NCBI GenBank assembly: GCA_002483285.1
Contig: DLHP01000023.1
Coordinates: 1 to 16,146, forward strand
Source of the DNA: Flavobacterium sp. UBA7665
GTDB taxonomy: Bacteria; Bacteroidota; Bacteroidia; Flavobacteriales; Flavobacteriaceae
Direction of reading: 5' to 3'
DNA: 16,146 bases
Both the position numbers and the translations under genes were made by a program. Shown one piece after another: positions 13,361 to 16,146 of the stretch (positions are counted from its first letter, which is position 1; every line of letters begins with the position of its first letter). The notes under the pieces are model-generated. The model had not been told where the DNA came from and made no database searches. It saw only the letters and a list, made by a program, of their open reading frames with translations.

Positions 13361-13374
13361 GTCTTAATTAAGAC
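13361..13374. promoter_or_regulatory. 14-bp perfect palindrome in the mrp leader
   Basis: GTCTTAATTAAGAC is its own reverse complement. It lies between the predicted transcription start and the ATG at 13387, a place where a bound dimeric repressor would block transcription. About one perfect 14-bp palindrome is expected by chance in a window this size, so its position rather than its existence is the reason to list it. Confidence 0.35.
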
Positions 13375-13386
13375 AAGCAAATACCT

Positions 13387-14553
13387 ATGAAATTAGACAG
13401 AAAAGACATCCTCAAAGCGTTGGAAACCATCTCTATCGCAGGCGAAGGTAAAAATATGGTAGAAAGTGGCGCGGTTACCAACGTCTTGACTTTCGGCGAC
13501 GAATGTGTGGTAGACCTCGTGTTGCACACGCCGGCCATGCACATCAAAAAACGCGCAGAAGACGACATCCGCAAAACCATCCACGACCTCATTTCGCCAG
13601 ACGCCAAAGTCAAGGTGAACATCAAGGTCGAAGCGCCAGCCGCATCAAACCCAAATGGCTCGAGCGGTAGCGAACAGGCGCAGCAAATCAAAGGAAAATC
13701 AATTCCAGGAATCAAAAATATCATTGCCGTTGCCTCAGGAAAAGGCGGCGTGGGCAAATCAACCGTTACTGCCAACCTTGCCGTAACACTTGCCAAAATG
13801 GGCTTTAACGTAGGCGTTCTCGATGCCGATATTTACGGGCCGTCAATGCCCATCATGTTCGACGTCGAATCGGAAAAACCCGTTTCAATTACTGTCGATG
13901 GCAAATCCAAAATGAAACCCATAGAAAGCTACGAAGTCAAAATGCTTTCTATCGGATTTTTCACCGCACCCAGCCAAGCAGTCATCTGGCGCGGCCCAAT
14001 GGCTTCCAAAGCCCTAAACCAAATGATTTTCGATGCCGATTGGGGCGAACTCGATTTCATGCTCATCGATTTACCACCAGGAACCGGCGACATCCACCTG
14101 TCCATCATGCAATCGCTGCCCATCACCGGCGCCGTTGTCGTGAGCACGCCGCAAGCCGTAGCGCTCGCCGATGCCAAAAAAGGCGTATCGATGTTCCTCT
14201 CAGAATCCATCAATGTTCCCGTACTCGGAATCATAGAAAACATGGCGTATTTCACACCAGAAGAATTGCCCAACAACAAGTATTACATCTTTGGGAAAGA
14301 AGGCGCGCGCAATCTTGCAGAAGACCTGAACGTTCCGTTTTTAGGCGAAGTGCCCATCGTACAATCCATCCGCGAAGCCGGAGATTACGGTCGTCCGGCA
14401 GCCATGCAGACCGGTTCTGTGATCGAAACGGTTTTTGAGGAAATCACCCGGAACGTCGTAGCGCAAACCGTGAGCAGAAATGAAAACCTGCCCGCGACCG
14501 AAGCCATCAAGATCACCACCATGGCGGGCTGTTCGGCAGTAAATAAAAAATAA
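13387..14553 (+). CDS. mrp: Mrp/ApbC/Nbp35-type P-loop ATPase, without CxxC
   Basis: The 388-residue cytoplasmic protein has an N-terminal MIP18-like domain (about 1-80), an S/G/Q-rich linker (about 83-105) and a Mrp/NBP35 P-loop domain. It shows SGKGGVGKS (117-125, deviant Walker A), VLDADIYGPSMP (144-155), WRGPMASKAL (201-210) and LIDLPPGTGD (226-235). The family binds and delivers iron-sulfur clusters. The usual CxxC that bridges a [4Fe-4S] cluster between two subunits, normally just after the ENM motif, is absent: the region reads ENMAYFTPEELPNNKYYIFG (284-303). Only C40 and C382 remain. The gene is followed by an Nfu carrier gene with a 7-bp gap, so a role in cluster handling stays likely but the mechanism may differ. 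It has its own promoter. Confidence 0.93.
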   Translation: MKLDRKDILKALETISIAGEGKNMVESGAVTNVLTFGDECVVDLVLHTPAMHIKKRAEDDIRKTIHDLISPDAKVKVNIKVEAPAASNPNGSSGSEQAQQIKGKSIPGIKNIIAVASGKGGVGKSTVTANLAVTLAKMGFNVGVLDADIYGPSMPIMFDVESEKPVSITVDGKSKMKPIESYEVKMLSIGFFTAPSQAVIWRGPMASKALNQMIFDADWGELDFMLIDLPPGTGDIHLSIMQSLPITGAVVVSTPQAVALADAKKGVSMFLSESINVPVLGIIENMAYFTPEELPNNKYYIFGKEGARNLAEDLNVPFLGEVPIVQSIREAGDYGRPAAMQTGSVIETVFEEITRNVVAQTVSRNENLPATEAIKITTMAGCSAVNKK

Positions 14554-14560
14554 CAAGAAA

Positions 14561-14800
14561 ATGACAACACAAGAATTAACCCTCAACGTCGAAAAAGCGC
14601 TCGAAGAAATCCGTCCGTTCCTCAACTCCGACGGCGGTGACATCAAGCTCATCTCGATCGAAGATGACAAACACGTCACCGTTCGCCTCGAAGGTGCCTG
14701 TATCAGCTGCAGCGTGAACCACATGACCCTCAAGGCCGGTGTAGAAACCACGATCAAGAAATTCGCACCGCAGATAGAAACCGTCGTCAATATTTCTTAA
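14561..14800 (+). CDS. Nfu-type NifU C-terminal domain protein
   Basis: The 79-residue protein is a stand-alone NifU C-terminal (Nfu) domain, which carries an iron-sulfur cluster across a dimer interface and delivers it to target enzymes. It has IRPFLNSDGGDIKLISI (about 17-33) and the cluster-binding C47-x-x-C50 in GACISCSVNHMTLK. The length is typical for domain-only members. It starts 7 bp after the mrp stop in an A-rich leader and is surely co-transcribed. The pairing with a CxxC-less Mrp suggests the cysteines are supplied by this protein, an inference. Confidence 0.94.
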   Translation: MTTQELTLNVEKALEEIRPFLNSDGGDIKLISIEDDKHVTVRLEGACISCSVNHMTLKAGVETTIKKFAPQIETVVNIS

Positions 14801-14807
14801 AAACTTT

Positions 14808-14886
14808 GGGCGTTGCCTGCGGCCGGGCTTTCGGCTGTATCTTTTTCTCGTTCCTCGAAAAAGTATGCCGCCTCAATCCCTAACGC
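14808..14886 (+). repeat. Intergenic hairpin element, copy B
   Basis: CTTTTTC (14841-14847) pairs with GAAAAAG (14857-14863) over a 9-nt loop. The stem extends through TA/TA and CGGC (14832-14835) / GCCG (14867-14870). GCGTT near the left edge also matches AACGC at the right edge. The order of words (CGGGCTTTCGGCTG, ATCTTTTT, CTCG...CCTCG, AAAAG, GCCGC, CAATCCC) matches the reverse complement of 211-297. It follows nfu and may also act as a terminator, although no clear T-run follows. Confidence 0.65.
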
Positions 14887-14891
14887 GCCTG

Positions 14892-14939
14892 TATCCATTT
14901 GGGCAAAAGGTGACAAATATCACATTATATCCATTCGGG
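14892..14939 (+). repeat. Pair of TATCCATTyGGG direct repeats
   Basis: TATCCATTTGGG (14892-14903) and TATCCATTCGGG (14928-14939) match at 11 of 12 bases and start 36 bp apart. They bracket the dyad at 14909-14924 upstream of the reductase gene. They may be regulator half-sites or a small duplication. Confidence 0.45.
14909..14924. promoter_or_regulatory. CRP/FNR-like dyad upstream of the reductase
   Basis: GGTGA-N6-TCACA matches the CRP-type consensus TGTGA-N6-TCACA at nine of ten positions. It lies 62 bases before the reductase ATG. At even base composition a 9/10 match is expected about once in two windows of this length, so support comes mainly from its location between two direct repeats in a short intergenic region. 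No convincing -7 element was found for this gene. Confidence 0.35.
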
Positions 14940-14986
14940 TTTGCTGAAATTTGCCCCATAGTATCCTAATTACACCACTACAAAAA

Positions 14987-16042
14987 ATGATAGAAACAGA
15001 TATCCTTATCATCGGCGCAGGTCCAACGGGGCTTTTCGCCGTTTTTGAAGCCGGACTTTTAAAACTCAAATGCCACATCATCGATGCCTTGCCGCAACCC
15101 GGCGGGCAATTGGCCGAACTCTATCCCAAAAAACCCATCTTTGACATTCCCGGTTTCCCCGAAGTGCTCGCCGGAGATTTGGTAGACAACCTCATGGAAC
15201 AGATCAAGCAGTTCCAACCCGGTTTTACCCTGGGCGAACGCGCTGAAGAGATTGAAACCTTAGAAGACGGCACGTTCATCGTTACGAGCAGCAAAGGCAA
15301 GAAATTCCACGCCAACTCCATTGCCATTGCCGGTGGTTTGGGCAGTTTTGAGCCGCGCAAACCCTTGATCAACGACATTGAATTCTACGAAGACAAAGGC
15401 GTAAAATACTTTATCAAGAATCCTGAGAAATTCCGCGACAAACGCGTGGTGATTGCCGGTGGTGGCGACTCGGCACTAGACTGGAGCATTTTCCTTTCTA
15501 ATGTCGCCTCCGAAGTGACGCTCGTGCACCGACGCAATGAATTTCGTGGCGCACTCGACTCGGTAGACAAAGTCCAGGAACTCAAAAACGAAGGCAAAAT
15601 CAAACTCATTACACCCGGAGAAGTCGTGGGCCTCAATGGCGCCGAACGCCTCGAATCGGTAGACATAGAAGATGATAAAGGCGCACACCGCAAAGTAGAA
15701 ACCGATTATTTCATTCCGCTTTTTGGGCTTACACCCAAACTCGGCCCGATTGCCAATTGGGGATTGGAGATTGAAAAGAACGCAATCAAGGTAGACAACG
15801 CCCTCGATTACCAAACCAACATTCCCGGCATCTACGCCATTGGCGATGTGAATACCTATCCCGGTAAACTCAAACTCATTTTATGCGGTTTCCATGAAGC
15901 GACACTGATGTGCCAGAGCGTGTACCAACGCATGAATCCGGGGAAGAAATATGTAATGAAGTATACGACTGTTTCTGGGGTTGATGGTTTTGATGGGACG
16001 AGGAAGGAAGCGGAGAAAGCTGTGGTTAAGGCTATTGATTAG
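14987..16042 (+). CDS. Ferredoxin/flavodoxin-NADP(+) reductase, thioredoxin-reductase-like
   Basis: This 351-residue flavoenzyme moves electrons between NADPH and ferredoxin or flavodoxin. The FAD domain has DILIIGAGPTG (residues 5-15), PQPGGQLAELYP (37-48) and, near the C-terminus, YAIGDVNTYPG (283-293). The NADPH domain (about 120-245) has VVIAGGGDSALDW (154-166) and the phosphate-binding HRRNEFRG (181-188). The redox CxxC of true thioredoxin reductases is absent, which with the C-terminal extension (TTVSGVDGFDGT) places it with the YumC-type reductases. The start at 14987 opens directly at the FAD domain; an upstream in-frame start would lie in the leader. It follows mrp-nfu after 186 bp of repeat and regulatory DNA and is probably a separate transcript. 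Confidence 0.92.
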   Translation: MIETDILIIGAGPTGLFAVFEAGLLKLKCHIIDALPQPGGQLAELYPKKPIFDIPGFPEVLAGDLVDNLMEQIKQFQPGFTLGERAEEIETLEDGTFIVTSSKGKKFHANSIAIAGGLGSFEPRKPLINDIEFYEDKGVKYFIKNPEKFRDKRVVIAGGGDSALDWSIFLSNVASEVTLVHRRNEFRGALDSVDKVQELKNEGKIKLITPGEVVGLNGAERLESVDIEDDKGAHRKVETDYFIPLFGLTPKLGPIANWGLEIEKNAIKVDNALDYQTNIPGIYAIGDVNTYPGKLKLILCGFHEATLMCQSVYQRMNPGKKYVMKYTTVSGVDGFDGTRKEAEKAVVKAID

Positions 16043-16073
16043 GTTTTTCTTTTGAAAAAGAAACAATTCATTT

Positions 16074-16099
16074 TAACTTTTGCCTGGCCGCAAAAGTTA
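16074..16099. repeat. CTTTTG/CAAAAG hairpin, copy 2
   Basis: TAACTTTTGC pairs perfectly with GCAAAAGTTA (10-bp stem) over the loop CTGGCC. It shares design and core with 180-205. A smaller TTTTTC/GAAAAA pair lies just before it (about 16044-16059). It follows the reductase gene, but no T-run follows the stem. The remaining bases to the window end show no gene. Confidence 0.65.
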
Positions 16100-16146
16100 C
16101 AAAAAGGCCTAGCGACCAAATTACAATCTTGAAAACTACCTCAGAA

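Noticed and set aside
14946..14953. GAAATTTG as the -7 element of the reductase gene
   Set aside because: It lacks the leading T and has no -33 element.
14987..16042. Thioredoxin reductase
   Set aside because: The CxxC redox motif of the NADPH domain is absent.

Overview
The window looks like chromosomal DNA of a Flavobacterium-like member of the Bacteroidota (class Flavobacteriia). Four things point there. Several promoters fit the Bacteroidota pattern TTG-N19-TAnnTTTG. Translation starts lack Shine-Dalgarno sequences and sit in A-rich leaders. Two proteins end in type IX secretion (T9SS) type A sorting domains. A TonB-dependent receptor with a carboxypeptidase-like N-terminal domain is paired with a lipoprotein carrying the acidic surface-export signal after its cysteine. 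No tRNA, rRNA, insertion sequence, prophage or CRISPR array is visible.

Layout. 1-355: gene-free, with two hairpin repeats and then the tyrS promoter. 356-1660 (+): tyrS, tyrosyl-tRNA synthetase. 1661-1920: dense repeats (an inverted repeat, a 10-bp tandem array, and a tandem array alternating 18- and 16-bp units) between convergent genes. 1920-2900 (-): a LuxE-type adenylate-forming acyltransferase. 3011-3931 (-): a secreted T9SS cargo. 4024-4335 (-): a miniature T9SS protein that is almost only the sorting domain. 4491-8511 (-): a two-gene operon of a TonB-dependent receptor and a surface beta-helix lipoprotein. 8512-8695: divergent regulatory region. 8696-10426 (+): a PhoB-like response regulator and a histidine kinase with almost no extracytoplasmic sensor. 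10400-11470 (-): a MurG-like glycosyltransferase whose 3' end overlaps the kinase gene. 11559-13289 (+): trmB (GTG start), a LysE-family exporter and an alkyltransferase-like DNA-repair protein. 13387-14800 (+): an Mrp/ApbC-type P-loop protein lacking the usual CxxC, and an Nfu-type iron-sulfur carrier. 14987-16042 (+): a thioredoxin-reductase-like ferredoxin/flavodoxin-NADP reductase.

How the genes may work together. The receptor and beta-helix lipoprotein form one transcription unit, probably an outer-membrane uptake module in which the lipoprotein replaces the usual SusD-like partner. The divergent two-component system shares its short regulatory region, which has an inverted repeat and spaced ATTAC motifs, and is the obvious candidate regulator. 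The mrp-nfu pair and the downstream reductase suggest an iron-sulfur and redox neighbourhood. The flanking genes (tyrS, trmB, reductase) are housekeeping. The least described parts are the receptor/beta-helix/two-component cluster, the passenger-less T9SS protein, the CxxC-less Mrp beside Nfu, and the recurring intergenic hairpin elements.
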